In this document: positions 36,792-47,932 of the stretch, piece by piece
Numbering within the stretch: the stretch's first letter is position 1
How the letters are laid out: each line of letters opens with the position of its first letter
From: Misgurnus anguillicaudatus
Taxonomy: Eukaryota > Chordata > Actinopteri > Cypriniformes > Cobitidae
Length of the DNA: 64,000 bases
Assembly (NCBI RefSeq): GCF_027580225.2
Contig: NW_027395284.1
Span: 2,809,478-2,873,477 of the forward strand
Direction: 5' to 3'
The notes under the pieces: generated by a model
What the model was told of the DNA's origin: nothing
What the model saw: the letters and a program-made list of their open reading frames with translations, nothing else
Database searches by the model: none
Program-made: the position numbers and the translations under genes

Positions 36792-39700
36792 ATGGCATTG
36801 AACTGGCTTAATTATTTACCCCATATTGGCTGTTTTTTTTATGGCTTAAGTTTACTTTTATATTCTTTTATTTTTGTTATGGGTGATATTCGTATTGCAT
36901 CCCTAAATGTAAATGGAGCAAGGGATTCCATAAAACGTACAGAGATATACGAAACTATGAGTCAGAAACAACTTGATGTTTTACTGTTACAAGAAACACA
37001 CAGTGATATAACAAATGCTGCTGATTGGACAAAAGAATTTAAAGGTCTTTTTTTTTCAAGTCATAAATCCTCACTTAGTGGAGGCGTTGCCATTTTATTT
37101 TCAAAAAATTTTACTCCCCATTCTACTGAGGTGGAAGAGGTTGTGAAAGGAAGGTTGTTAAAGATTCGAGTTCAGGTTGAGAGCCATACCTTTGTTTTTA
37201 TGTGTGTATATGCTCCAACCTTACCAGTAGAAAGAATGGTTTTTTTACATACTCTTTCTGAAACTTTAGAAAAATGTAATGGTGAAGAACATTTATTCCT
37301 AGGTGGAGATTTTAACTGTGTAGAAACTAATATAGATAGAAATCATGTAGAACCACATTTACTCTCTCGCAAACGACTAATTCAGATGATTGAAACAAAT
37401 GACTTATGTGACATATGGAGGAGTTTAAATGGGAATCTAAAGCAATACACATGGGCACATGCCCGTGACAACATGTTGTCATTAGCAAGACTGGACAGAT
37501 TCTATTGTTTTAAACACCATCTTAGTATTTTTAAGACCTGTTTTATAATTCCAGTTGGGTTTTCAGATCATAGTTTAGTTATATGTACGGTAACTTTAAA
37601 CTTTGTCAAACCAAAAAGTGCTTATTGGCATTTTAATACGAATTTATTAAGTGATGCACATTTTATTGAAACTTTTAAATTTTTTTGGGAGAATTTTAGG
37701 AATGAAAAAGCTAATTATCAGTCTTTACAGAAATGGTGGGAGTTTGGAAAAACACAAATCAAACAGCTATGTCAACAGTATACTCACAATGTCACGAAAG
37801 ATATAATTAAATCTACAAAAGTTTTAGAAGATGAAATTTTAAAATTCCAAGAAGTAGCGGAGTTAAGTGGAAATCAAGCGCATATTGATTCCCTTTTTTT
37901 AAAGAAATCTGTTTTGTCTGATATGCAAAGAATGAAAGCACAAGGGGCGCTAATTCGATCACGGTTTAAAGATATAGACCAGATGGACGTGCCGTCAAAG
38001 TTCTTCTTTAGTCTAGAGAAAAGGAATGGTCAAAAACGATTGATACATTCTTTATTTTCTGAGACTGGTTCTCTTTTATCAGGTCCCATAAAAATTCGGG
38101 AAAGAGCGAATCGATTTTATGAACGGCTTTATAGTTGCGAACACAAAGAGGATCGGGTTGTTGAACAGAGTTTTTATGAAGAGCTGCCGAAGGTCTCTGA
38201 AGACTCTAATGCAGCACTAAAGCGAGCCATCGGCCTGGGGGAACTATATGAAGCTCTGCAAAGTATGGAGAATGGCAAGGCTCCCGGGATCGATGGAATC
38301 CCGGTTGAGTTTTATAAAGCCTGTTGGCCTGTGTTAGGTAAGGATCTGCTGGAAGTTCTCAGCGACAGTCTAGTCGAAGGACTTCTGCCGCTAAGCTGCA
38401 GAAGAGCGGTCCTTACCCTTTTGCCAAAGAAAGGTGATGTGAGAGATATAAAGCAATGGCGACCCGTATCTTTATTGTGCTACGACTATAAATTGCTCTC
38501 AAAAGTGTTAGCTACTAGACTAGGACGGGTTTTGGAAGAGGTAATCCATTCTGGTCAGTCTTACTGTGTGCCTGGCAGATCAATTTTCGATAACATCCAT
38601 CTAATAAGAGATTTATTTGATGTCTCTAGAATATTGGGAGTAGATATGGGTTTGATTTCCTTAGATCAGGAGAAAGCGTTTGATCGAGTAGAACATAACT
38701 ATTTGTGGAAAACTCTACAAGCATTTGGTTTTAGTTCTGATTTTATAGGTTATGTTAAAATATTATATAATGACATTGAGAGTTTATTGAAAGTTAACGG
38801 TGGCTTATGTGCTCCTTTTAAAGTATGTCGTGGTGTAAGACAGGGTTGTTCTCTATCAGGAATACTTTATACGTTGGCAATAGAACCATTTTTAAATAAA
38901 TTGAGAAGAGTTTTAGAAGGGGTATCTTTACAAGCCGGTAAAAGTACTTTTTGTTTATCAGCTTACGCTGATGATGTTGTCATAATACTTAACAAGCAAA
39001 ATGATGTGAATATTTTATTAAAAACATTGAGGGAGTTTGAAACCATCTCTTCTGCAAGAATTAATTGGGATAAAAGTGAAGCAGTGTTAGTAGGGAAGTG
39101 GGAAAGAGGGGTACCAATACTACCAAATGGGTTAAGTTGGAAAAAAGATGGTTTAAAATATTTGGGAGTGTTTTTAGGAGACGACACGATTGTTCAAAAA
39201 AATTGGGAGGGAACAATTGAGAAACTACAAGGTCGTCTTATGAAATGGAAATGGATTGTAAAAAATATTTCATATAGAGGACGAGCTTTGATTATTAATA
39301 ATCTGGTGGCTTCTTCTTTATGGCACCGACTAGCTTGTATAGATCCACCCGCATGGTTATTAGGAAAAATCCAATCTCTTTTAGTAGATTTTTTTTGGGA
39401 CAAATTGCATTGGATACCACATAATGTATTGTATTTGCCAAAGGAAGAAGGAGGACAAGGACTTGTACATTTGCAAAGTAGGACTGCAGATTTTCGTTTA
39501 CATTTCCTACAGCGATTTCTCAATGGCCCAGAGGACTTAAGTTGGAGGCCAGTGGCCAGTGCAATTTTAAGGACTGCCGAAGGACTATGTTTAGATAAAT
39601 CATTGTTCTTGTTAGATCCCAAAAGAATGAATACATCCAGTTTGCCGAAGTTTTATAGTAATCTTTTTAAAGTTTGGGACCTTTTTCAAGTAAAAAGAAC

Positions 39701-40766
39701 TGACTTTACATCCTCAATATTTTGGCTACTGAAGGAACCCCTGATTTATGGGTCACGTTTGGACATTCTTGGTGCATGTGGGTCAATGACGGCAGTATTC
39801 ATTAAATCCAAGATAACAACAGTAAAACGTTTAATTAAAGTGGCTGGCCCAAGTCTGGGAAAAGTTGAAGATGTAGCTAATGTTTTAGGAGTGAAGTCCA
39901 CTCGAATTGTTGCACAAGTGTTACAAAAATTACTATCTGTTTTTACAACAGAAGAAGTGAAAATGCTTCAGGATTATTGTGAAGGGAAATTGATCCCCAA
40001 CAAGAAAGATACATTTCCAAACCTGCTTCTTTCACCCAATTTAGGTGAATATACAGGATTGTTTTTGGATTCTGAAAAGTTGATAGACATGGATATGTAT
40101 GAAAATAATGGTAAAAATATGTACAATGCTTGTGTAAAATCTTTTAATAAAAAAGGACTCCATGAAAGAATTGATACACCATGGCGTACTATTTTTAAAA
40201 TGAGTAATGATGTCAAACCAGAGTGGAGAGCACTGTATAAGCCACCGTTAGCTAAAAGAGATGGAGATTTACAATGGCGAATTTTACATGGCATTGTTGC
40301 TGTTAATGCTTTTATTTCTGTTTTAAATCCAGATGTTGGCAAAGAATGTCCTTTTTGTTTTCAGAGGGAGACTGTTTTTCACACCTTTTTGTATTGTTCA
40401 AGACTTAAGCCTTTGTTTGATTGTTTGCAAGATATTTTTAACTGTTTTAATGAGAAGTTTTCTGTGCAAATTTTTATCTTGGGTTGTAAATATGTCCAAA
40501 GAAGAAAGTACGAGTGTAACTTGTTAAATTTTATTCTGGGCAAAGCCAAAATGGCCATTTATATTAGCAGAAGGGATAAAATTGAGCAAAAAAGTGAGTA
40601 TAATGTGGAAAGGGTGTTTTCAGCCATGATCAAATCAAGACTTATGATTGAGTTTCGTTTTTATAAAATCATGAACTCTTTAAATGTTTTTGAAGGAATA
40701 TGGTGTCACAGAGGAGCTTTGTGCTCAGTTATTGACAATGAACTTAATTTTGCACTTTTTGTTTAA
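36792..40766 (+). CDS. LINE ORF2 protein (endonuclease-reverse transcriptase)
   Basis: 1324 residues from the first ATG; a second ATG at 36879 (MGDIRIASLNVNG) may be the real start, because the first 29 residues are only a hydrophobic lead. The APE-type endonuclease, which nicks target DNA, has Asn39, Glu68 (LLLQETH), Asp173 and Asn175 (GGDFN), and Asp259-His260 (SDH). The reverse transcriptase copies the RNA at the nick. Its blocks are NGKAPGIDGIPVEFY, LLPKKGD, KQWRPVSLL, Asp625 in SLDQEKAFDRV, GVRQGCSLSG and the catalytic YADD at 725-728. A C-terminal CCHC lies at Cys1186, Cys1189, His1197 and Cys1202 (CPFCFQRETVFHTFLYC). Length and order match Tx1/L1 ORF2. All catalytic residues are present and there is no internal stop. 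Confidence 0.92.
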   Translation: MALNWLNYLPHIGCFFYGLSLLLYSFIFVMGDIRIASLNVNGARDSIKRTEIYETMSQKQLDVLLLQETHSDITNAADWTKEFKGLFFSSHKSSLSGGVAILFSKNFTPHSTEVEEVVKGRLLKIRVQVESHTFVFMCVYAPTLPVERMVFLHTLSETLEKCNGEEHLFLGGDFNCVETNIDRNHVEPHLLSRKRLIQMIETNDLCDIWRSLNGNLKQYTWAHARDNMLSLARLDRFYCFKHHLSIFKTCFIIPVGFSDHSLVICTVTLNFVKPKSAYWHFNTNLLSDAHFIETFKFFWENFRNEKANYQSLQKWWEFGKTQIKQLCQQYTHNVTKDIIKSTKVLEDEILKFQEVAELSGNQAHIDSLFLKKSVLSDMQRMKAQGALIRSRFKDIDQMDVPSKFFFSLEKRNGQKRLIHSLFSETGSLLSGPIKIRERANRFYERLYSCEHKEDRVVEQSFYEELPKVSEDSNAALKRAIGLGELYEALQSMENGKAPGIDGIPVEFYKACWPVLGKDLLEVLSDSLVEGLLPLSCRRAVLTLLPKKGDVRDIKQWRPVSLLCYDYKLLSKVLATRLGRVLEEVIHSGQSYCVPGRSIFDNIHLIRDLFDVSRILGVDMGLISLDQEKAFDRVEHNYLWKTLQAFGFSSDFIGYVKILYNDIESLLKVNGGLCAPFKVCRGVRQGCSLSGILYTLAIEPFLNKLRRVLEGVSLQAGKSTFCLSAYADDVVIILNKQNDVNILLKTLREFETISSARINWDKSEAVLVGKWERGVPILPNGLSWKKDGLKYLGVFLGDDTIVQKNWEGTIEKLQGRLMKWKWIVKNISYRGRALIINNLVASSLWHRLACIDPPAWLLGKIQSLLVDFFWDKLHWIPHNVLYLPKEEGGQGLVHLQSRTADFRLHFLQRFLNGPEDLSWRPVASAILRTAEGLCLDKSLFLLDPKRMNTSSLPKFYSNLFKVWDLFQVKRTDFTSSIFWLLKEPLIYGSRLDILGACGSMTAVFIKSKITTVKRLIKVAGPSLGKVEDVANVLGVKSTRIVAQVLQKLLSVFTTEEVKMLQDYCEGKLIPNKKDTFPNLLLSPNLGEYTGLFLDSEKLIDMDMYENNGKNMYNACVKSFNKKGLHERIDTPWRTIFKMSNDVKPEWRALYKPPLAKRDGDLQWRILHGIVAVNAFISVLNPDVGKECPFCFQRETVFHTFLYCSRLKPLFDCLQDIFNCFNEKFSVQIFILGCKYVQRRKYECNLLNFILGKAKMAIYISRRDKIEQKSEYNVERVFSAMIKSRLMIEFRFYKIMNSLNVFEGIWCHRGALCSVIDNELNFALFV

Positions 40767-40844
40767 TGTTTTTTAAAAAACTTTTGTAAGATCTGTTGAT
40801 GATGAGTAATATTGTTATATAAAGAAGCTTGAAAAATCAAAAAA

Positions 40845-41323
40845 TCTCTCTCTCTGCCTTTCTCTCAAACATTCTGTCTGTCTGTCTGTCTTGTATGGTG
40901 TCAAGTTATTTCTGTCTGTCTGTCTCTCTGCCCGTTTCTCCGTCTGTCTTTCTTTATGTCTGTCTGTCTCGTCTGTCTGTCTGTCTGGCATGGAATCAAA
41001 AAAGTTATTTCTGTCTCTGAGTCTGTCTGACTGGGATGGCATAAAAAACATTCGTTCTATCTTTCTGTCTGTCTGTCTGTCTGACATGGCATCAAAGTTA
41101 TGTCTTTCTCTCTGTATGTCTCTCTGTCTGTCTGGCATGTCATCAAAAACATTGTCTATCTTTGTCTGTCTGTCTGTCTGCCTTTCTTCCTCGCGTCTAT
41201 GTCTTTCTGTCTCTGTGTCTTTCTTTCTTTTTTCTGTCTGTCTGCCTGTGTCTCCGTCTGACTGACTGTCTGTCTGACTGTCTGTCTGTCTGTCTGTCTT
41301 TCTAGCATGACGTCCAAAAAAGT

Positions 41324-41364
<41 letters not shown>

Positions 41365-41587
41365 GTCTTTCTCTCTCCCTGTGTCTCTGTCCGTCTATCT
41401 GTCTCTCTTTCTTTCTGTATGTCTCTCTCTCTTTCTGTCTGTCTTTCTGTCTCTCTGGCATGGGATCAACAAAGTTCTGTCTGTCTGTCTCTCTCTCTGT
41501 GTCTTTCTCTCTGCCTGTGTCTCCTTCCGTCTGTCTGTTTTTCTGTCTCTCTCTTTGTCTGTCTGTCTGTCTCCCCCCCTCTCTCTC

Positions 41588-41636
<49 letters not shown>

Positions 41637-42140
41637 CTCTCAAACATTCTGTCTGTCTGTCTGTCTGTCTTGTAGGGTGTCAAGTTATTTCTGTCTGTCT
41701 GTCTCTCTGCCCATTTCTCCGTCTGTCTTTCTTTATGTCTGTCTGTCTCGTCTGTCTGTCTGTCTGTCTGGCATGGCATCAAAATAGTTATTTCTATCTG
41801 TCTCTCTGTCTGTCTGTCTCTGAGTCTGTCTGACTGGGATGGCATAAAAAACATTCGTTCTATCTTTCTGTCTGTCTGTCTGGCATGGCATCAAAGTTAT
41901 GTCTTTCTCTCTGTATGTCTCTCTGTCTGTCTGGCATGGCATCAAAAACATTCTGTCTATCTTTGTTTGTCTGTCTGTCTGTCTGTCTGTCTGCCTTTCT
42001 TCCTCGCATCTGTGTCTTTCTTTTTTTGTCTGTCTGCCTGTGTCTCCGTCTGTCTGTCTGTCTGTCTGCCTTTCTTCCTTGCGTCTATGTCTTTCTGTCT
42101 CTGTGTCTTTCTTTCTTTTTTCTGTCTGTTTGCCTGTGTC

Positions 42141-42184
<44 letters not shown>

Positions 42185-42338
42185 GCGTGACGTCAAAAAA
42201 AAGTTCTGTCTGTCTCTCTCTGTCTTTCTCTCTCCCTGTGTCTCCGTCCGTCCGTCTATCTGTCTCTCTTTCTTTCTGTATGTCTCTCTCTCTTTCTGTC
42301 TGTCTTTCTGTCTCTCTGGCATGGCATCAAAAAAGTTA

Positions 42339-42381
<43 letters not shown>

Positions 42382-42522
42382 GAGTCTGTCTGATTGGGAT
42401 GACATAAAAAACATTCGTTCTATCTTTCTGTCTGTCTTTCTGGCATGGCATCAAAGTTATGTCTTTCTCTCTGTATGTCTCTCTGTCTGTCTGGCATGGC
42501 ATCAAAAAACATTCTGTCTATC

Positions 42523-42573
<51 letters not shown>

Positions 42574-43022
42574 GCCTTTCTTCCACACGTCTATGTCTTT
42601 CTTTTTTCTGTCTTTCTACCTGTGTCTCCGTCTGTCTGTCTGTCTAGCATGACGTCAAAAAAAGTTCTGTATGTCTGTCTCTCCGCCTATCGGTCTGGCA
42701 AAAAAAGTTATTTCTCTGCCTGTGTCTCCATCTGTATTTCTGTCTCTCAGTCTGTTTGTCTGGCATGGCGTCAAAAAGTTATTTCTTTCTCTCTGTCTGT
42801 CTGTCTGTCTGTATTTCTTTCTGCCTATGTCTCCGTCTGTCTGTCTTTCTGTCTGTCTACCTGCATTTCTTTCTTCTGTCTGCCTATCTCTTTCTGAGTG
42901 TCTGTCTTTTTTTTTTTTCTCTCTGACTATCTTTGTCTGTCTGTCTGCCTTTCCTCCTTCTGTCTGTCTATGTCTTTCTTTTTTCTTTCTGTCTGTCTTT
43001 CTTTCTTTCTTTTTTCTTTCTC
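40845..43022. repeat. TCTG-based tandem array with higher-order repeat, right segment
   Basis: TCTG/TC repeats carry about twenty short spacers in a recurring order: TTGTATGGTGTCAAGTTATT (40891, 41670), GGCATGG(A/C)ATCAAAA(A/T)AGTT (40986, 41769), GGGATGGCATAAAAAACATT (41033, 41835, 42395 variant), GGCATGGCATCAAAGTTATG (41083 variant, 41882, 42441), GGCATGGCATCAAAAACATT (41132 variant, 41934, 42495) and AGCATGACGTC(A/C)AAAAAAG (41303, 42182, 42645). The period is roughly 780-880 bp, then shorter. It was evidently built by unequal exchange. The many long open frames are repeat artefacts. Confidence 0.85.
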
Positions 43023-43129
43023 TTATTTAGAGAGAATTGATGACAGCTAAGGAATGTTGCAGTGCTGTAATCCATAAACACAATTTAACAATAAGAATTC
43101 TGGTAATGCAAAATACTACTGGTAGCTCC

Positions 43130-43560
43130 GCCTCCTCCTTCCAGGACGTTGTGACTTCCAGGAGCAATATTTTTGACTGGCGTTCTTGATTTTTTTCCCA
43201 CGCTATGTTTTTGAGCAGTCCAGCAGCTTATAATTTTATTCTCTGCAATTTTCTCCATCTCTCTGGTTTTCTAAGTAAAGAGGAAAGAGGCCCTAAAATG
43301 CTCGCCTATAAAAGCGCCTGACTTGGGGGTTGCCGAGAAGATGTGAGGGGTCTTTCATGTTCTCGCCGCCGCTCCGACAGCCCCGCGGCTCTTTGCTCCG
43401 CTGCTACACAGCGCTGTATTTATAGCTGAGGTTTCTCTCGAGCCACTGCTGCTCTGAAGCTCGAGCTCAGGCCTGGTCTTTCCTTCCCGTAGATATAAAC
43501 CGAGTCCTAATCGTAACAGCTGGGAGCGCAGCGCTGGGCCCTTCCTCTTTTCATAAGCAG
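43130..43560. promoter_or_regulatory. GC-richer promoter-like region with two TATA boxes
   Basis: The composition shifts from AT-rich to CpG-containing (CTCGCCGCCGCTCCGACAGC near 43362). A plus-strand TATAAAAG lies at 43307-43314 and a minus-strand TATAAATA at 43417-43424; transcripts from the two would overlap. A minus-strand start here would lie about 9.6 kb upstream of the enc1 coding exon, which would suit its non-coding first exon. A plus-strand start could feed the terminal exon at 47933. No first-exon donor was convincingly found. Confidence 0.3.
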
Positions 43561-45129
43561 ACTATAGTGTCATTGCTTAATTGCTTTCATTTTTAAGCAG
43601 TTCGACCTCATAGGTGTTGAGTTTATGTGCTTTTGTTGCATGTGCACAAGTACCACCCTATAGGTTTTTTATGTAATGACCTCAAGGAATCTTTTTGTCA
43701 GATCAGATACTATGAATTTACCTTTCTTTCTATCGTCTAAATCTTTACAGGCAGCATACTAACCCTAAAAAACCTCAAATGACTCATTTGAATACCTTTC
43801 ATGGGAAGCAAATCCACTAGCGCTTACAGCTGATTTATTTAGAGTCAGTTTGTAAAAATAAAAAGCATGTAAATACTGGAATAAACTTTGTGCAGAACAT
43901 TTGTCAATACATTTCAGTACATATTTATAATCCATGCCATCTTGCATGCAGTGCAATTGCATGAATATGTATGTAAAATATGTAAACGTGTTTGTGTAGG
44001 GAGCACACTTTTGTTTTGATGTATAAACATTGCACCATTCTAGGTTTTGAATCCAAGCTATAATTAAAACAATTAATGGAAAATGTCATTTTAGAGGTTT
44101 GGAGACATTAGTGAGGAGGATTTGTATTTGTTTTGAATGTCGGAAAACAAATCAGGTCACTCGTTCCATGTTGTAATGGCTTGTGCTCTTTCACAAATTA
44201 CATAATGCGTTCGAAGCAACGGTGGATTCAGGTAAAAGGTCTGGGAACCGAATTGAACCAGTCCAAACAAATAAGCTCATTTAGCCGTATAGACCAGGTT
44301 GTGATGGACAGAATTAAGTCAGTTAAATGAAAAGTGAAAGGGCAGCTCACTAGGCATAAAAACTGAGCTACAAATACACATTTGTATAGACAGACACAAG
44401 TTGTGTATAAAGTATGTAATGAAGTCATACGTAACATCTTTATGCTATGAACAGGTGTGGAAGTGTTAATGCTTTCCGTCTATGTTCTGATCTTTTAATC
44501 ACGGTCAGGTTGAGTGTTATATAACAAAAACAGCTCGTAGTTGTTTGTGCGCGTCTCGGTGGATTAGAGGTGCGATTTGGACAGGGCAAGAGTTGGCAAC
44601 ACGTCTGATGGGCGAGACACACACATTCTTGTGAATGCATAGAGGGTGAGAGACCAGAATTGGTAAGGGATTTTGGCTTTTCAAATCTGTATTGATCACT
44701 TTGGCCTGTTTGAAGGGACTCGATTCCATTATTTTTCTCTGAAGTGCACAGATCAAATATGACCCATGGACGTATAAGCAGGAAAAAGCGCGCATTACGT
44801 TATTCTCTGGCCTCATTCATATGTGAAAATAAATCTTATATGAATTGGATACGTGTATTTGCATCCGCAATGTAAGCGGACAGATCGACTATTCCCATGT
44901 CAAGACGTGTCGTGCGTCATTAAAAATGCAACACTGGCAAATGATGGAAACCACCCGCGATGACGTGACTGTTCTTAGCAGCGCAATGGAGGACGACGGC
45001 TCCACTTAGTGCTGTAATGTTAAAGTTTTATGACTTGTTACAGAAATAAATCTCTATAATTTAGTATAATCATTTTGTCCGTGTTTCTGTTCCGGATCAG
45101 TATGTCTACCTTGAATTGTTTTGCCAAGT
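43561..45129. other. intergenic, no gene seen
   Basis: Unique-looking AT-rich sequence. Short ORFs are present, but none has motifs or splice sites. Confidence 0.4.
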
Positions 45130-45235
45130 GTTTAGTGCAGTGGTTCTCAACTCCAGTCCTCGGGCCCCCTCCCAGAACATTTTAGATGTCTCCATATATA
45201 AAACACCTGATTCAGTTCATCAGCTTGTAAGTGTG

Positions 45236-46693
45236 TTAAAGGAATAGTCAATTTTCTTAAAAGAAAAATCCAGATAATTTACTCACCACCATGTCATCCA
45301 AAATGTTGATGTCTTTCTTTGTTCAGTCGAGAAGAAATTATGTTTTTTGAGGAAAACATTGCAGGATTTTTCTCATTTTAACGGACTTTAATGGACACTT
45401 AACACTTAACTCAACACTTGACAGTTTTTTTCAACGGAGTTTCAAAGGACTCTAAATGATCCCAAACGAGGCATAAGGTCTAGAGTCTTATCTAGCGAAA
45501 AGATTGTCATTTTTGGCAATAAAAATAAAAATATGCATTTTTAAACCACAACTTTTCGTCTAGGTCCGGTGCAGCGCGACCTAACGTAAATGCGTAGTGA
45601 CGTAGGGAGGTCACGTGTTACATATATAAAACGCACATTTGCGGACCATTGTAAAAAATAAACTGCCACAAAGACATTAATTAGTATCATTTGACATACA
45701 ACAACGTTGGAACGGTCCTCTTTCAACACACTTGTAAACACTTGGGTGGAGTTTCGCGTTCGTCCTCTGTGACCTCTTGACGTCATGACGTATTGCGTGA
45801 GTTCACGCTGACGCTTTCAGGACCGGATCTAGACGAGAAATTGTGGTTTAAAAGTGTATATTTGTTATTTTTATTGTCAAAAATGACAATCGTTTCGTTA
45901 GAAAAGACCGTAATGCCTCGTTTGGGATCGTTTATAGTTCTTTGAAGCTCCATTGAAAAAACTGTTACGTGTTGAGTTAAGTATTAAGGGCGATTTATAG
46001 TCGTGCGTAGGTCCTACGGCGTAGCTACGGCGTAGGCTATCCGTAGCCTGTGCGTAGCTCTGCGTAGCCTGACGCGCACCTCACAAATTTTCTAACAGCG
46101 CGTCGGCTCTACGCGGACCGTAAGCGCTGTGATTGGTCCACCAGAACCCCTCCCGTCAGGTAAAAAAAACTGCGTCATAGGTATTTCCGTTTGAGACGGT
46201 GAAAACAAAGATGAGCCAAGTTGAGGAGTGATTTAACTCAAACTGAAACATAAGTCGCTGTTTATTTACTTCCATCATTGCTGGTCTTCTCAAATTATAC
46301 ACAACAAGTTGCTATTTCTTCTTCGTTTGTGGGTTTACTTGCTTAGCTTCTTCTTCTGTGACGACTTCTGCTGCTACTGTGGTTACACGCGTGATTACTG
46401 CCAACCAGCGGTTTCGCGTGTGTTTGCACGTCGACGCGGACGGCGACGCACAAGTATAAATGAAAACCGACGCGGAACCTACGCCGTCGCTGCTACGCCG
46501 TAGGACCTACGCACGACTATAAATCGCCCTTTAAGTGTTGGTGTCCATTAAAATGAGAAAAATCCTGCAATGTTTTCCTCAAAAAACATAATTTCTTCTC
46601 GACTGAACATAGAAAGACATCAACATTTTGGATGACATGGTGGTGAGTAAATTATCTGGATTTTTCTATTAAGAAAATGGACTATTCCTTTAA
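45236..46693. mobile_element. TTAA-flanked foldback element, middle shell
   Basis: The left end TTAAAGGAATAGTCAATTTTC and right end AAAATGGACTATTCCTTTAA lead into long complementary arms. Left: CACCACCATGTCATCCAAAA. Right: TTTTGGATGACATGGTGGTG. The arms run for several hundred bases (also CTAGGTCCGG near 45563 against CCGGATCTAGAC near 45823). Interrupted at 45987-46530 by a Harbinger-like MITE. Confidence 0.75.
45987..46530. mobile_element. Harbinger-like MITE, innermost of the nest
   Basis: Inverted ends of about 40 bp start AGGGCGATTTATAGTCGTGC and end GCACGACTATAAATCGCCCT. The 3-bp duplication TTA lies at 45984-45986 and 46531-46533. It has CG-rich ends (GTAGGTCCTACGGCGTAGC) and an AT-richer middle. 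A second copy in opposite orientation lies at 56790-57220. Confidence 0.8.
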
Positions 46694-47009
46694 GATAACA
46701 TTTCAAATATTCTGGAAGGAGTCTAATGAGTGGAATCAGATGTTTCATATAAGGAGACATCTAAAACATTCTGGGAAGGGGGGGCCCGAGGACTGGAGTT
46801 GAGAAACACTGGTTTCATGTAAATGCAGATATCAAATATGAGTCACTTTTAAAATATGATGCAAGCGTATAGTAAAAAAAAATCGGATGTAGGCAACAAA
46901 TCGGAATTAGGCATTGATATTTGCAATGTAAATCCAGCCTTTGAAGGAAACTACAGTGCTTGTTTATCAACCAGGTCAGAGCAAAAATCAAATGGTGTGA
47001 TTTAAATTA

Positions 47010-47755
47010 GGGTTGCATAACGATTAATCGCGATTAATCTATTGCAGAATAAAAGTTTTTTTTACATAATATACGCTCACCTAAAGGATTATTAGGAACA
47101 CCTGTTCAATTTCTCATTAATGCAATGGTGTGGAGGATGTTTTCTTGGCACACTTTAGGCCCCTTAGTGCCAATTAGGCATCGTTTAAATGCCACGGCCT
47201 ACCTGAGCATTGTTTCTGACCATGTTCATTTCTTTATGACCACCATGTACCCATCCTCTGATGACTACTTCCAGCAGGATAATGCACCATGTCACAAAGC
47301 TCGAGTAATTTCAAATTAGTTTCTTGAACATGACAATGAGTTCACTGTACTAAAATGGCCCCCACAGTCACCAGATCTTAACCCAATAGAGCATCTTTGG
47401 GATGTGGTGGAACGGGAGCTTTGTGCCCTGGATGTGCATCCCACAAATCTTCATCAACTGCAAGATGCTATCCTATCAATATGGGCCAACTTTTCCAAAG
47501 AATGCTTTCAGCACCTTGTTGAATCAATGCCACGTAGAATTAATGCGGAAGGGGGTCTCAAACAGTATTAGTTTGGTGTTCTTAATAATCCTTTATGTGA
47601 GTGTATGTGTGTGTACTGTGAATAATAACTAGGTATAAATAAATACACACACGTATATACACATAATTATTATTCACACAATCACACAAATATATGATAT
47701 AAACAAAAACCTTGATTCTGCAATAGATTAATCATGCTTAATCATTATGCAACCC
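47010..47755. mobile_element. TA-flanked MITE (GGGTTGCATAACGATTAATC family)
   Basis: The left end GGGTTGCATAACGATTAATC pairs with the right end TTAATCATTATGCAACCC. Further in, CTATTGCAGAATAAAAG pairs with GATTCTGCAATAG. TA borders both sides (47008-47009, 47756-47757). It hosts the deleted Tc1 copy at 47074-47603. A second member is at 51358-52170. Confidence 0.7.
47074..47603 (+). mobile_element. internally deleted Tc1 element
   Basis: Same terminal repeats as the element at 14972 (CGCTCACCTAAAGGATTATT; AATCCTTTATGTGAGTG), bordered by TA. The first 1 kb of the interior is gone. It keeps the transposase C-terminal half with GGMFSWHT-like, QQDNAPCHKAR (near 47272) and WPPQSPDLNPIEHLWDVVE (near 47355) motifs, broken by a frameshift near 47320. 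Non-functional. Confidence 0.85.
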
Positions 47756-47932
47756 TAGATCAAATGAACGGATTGGGAGGGGTTGCTTATACCCATGCGT
47801 GTCTCAGAGATATTGACGCACATTTCTAAAAAAACCTGTGTTTTTACTCCAAATAATACTTTGTTTTTATTTTTTCGTTGCATCTGCGGCTGTTTCATCA
47901 ACTAATCTTTTCCTCTTTTTGCTTTATTCCAG

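Larger units (their letters stand above)
45138..46811. mobile_element. hAT MITE (CAGTGGTTCTCAACTCC family), outer shell of a nest
   Basis: Starts CAGTGGTTCTCAACTCCAGT and ends CTGGAGTTGAGAAACACTG. Flanks GTTTAGTG (45130-45137) and GTTTCATG (46812-46819) match at 6 of 8, an aged duplication. The original element is only about 215 bp (45138-45235 and 46694-46811); the rest is a later insertion. Confidence 0.7.

Noticed and set aside
39194..40342. minus-strand frames of 122-142 codons inside the LINE
   Set aside because: They are antisense to the reverse-transcriptase ORF; no motifs.
40829..43030. about twelve overlapping 60-164-codon frames on both strands
   Set aside because: Same low-complexity array; frames shift freely between repeat units.
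46309..46503. frame ending RRGTYAVAATP, with a similar one at 56816-57094
   Set aside because: The likeness comes from two copies of the same Harbinger-like MITE; the frame is short and its start differs between copies.
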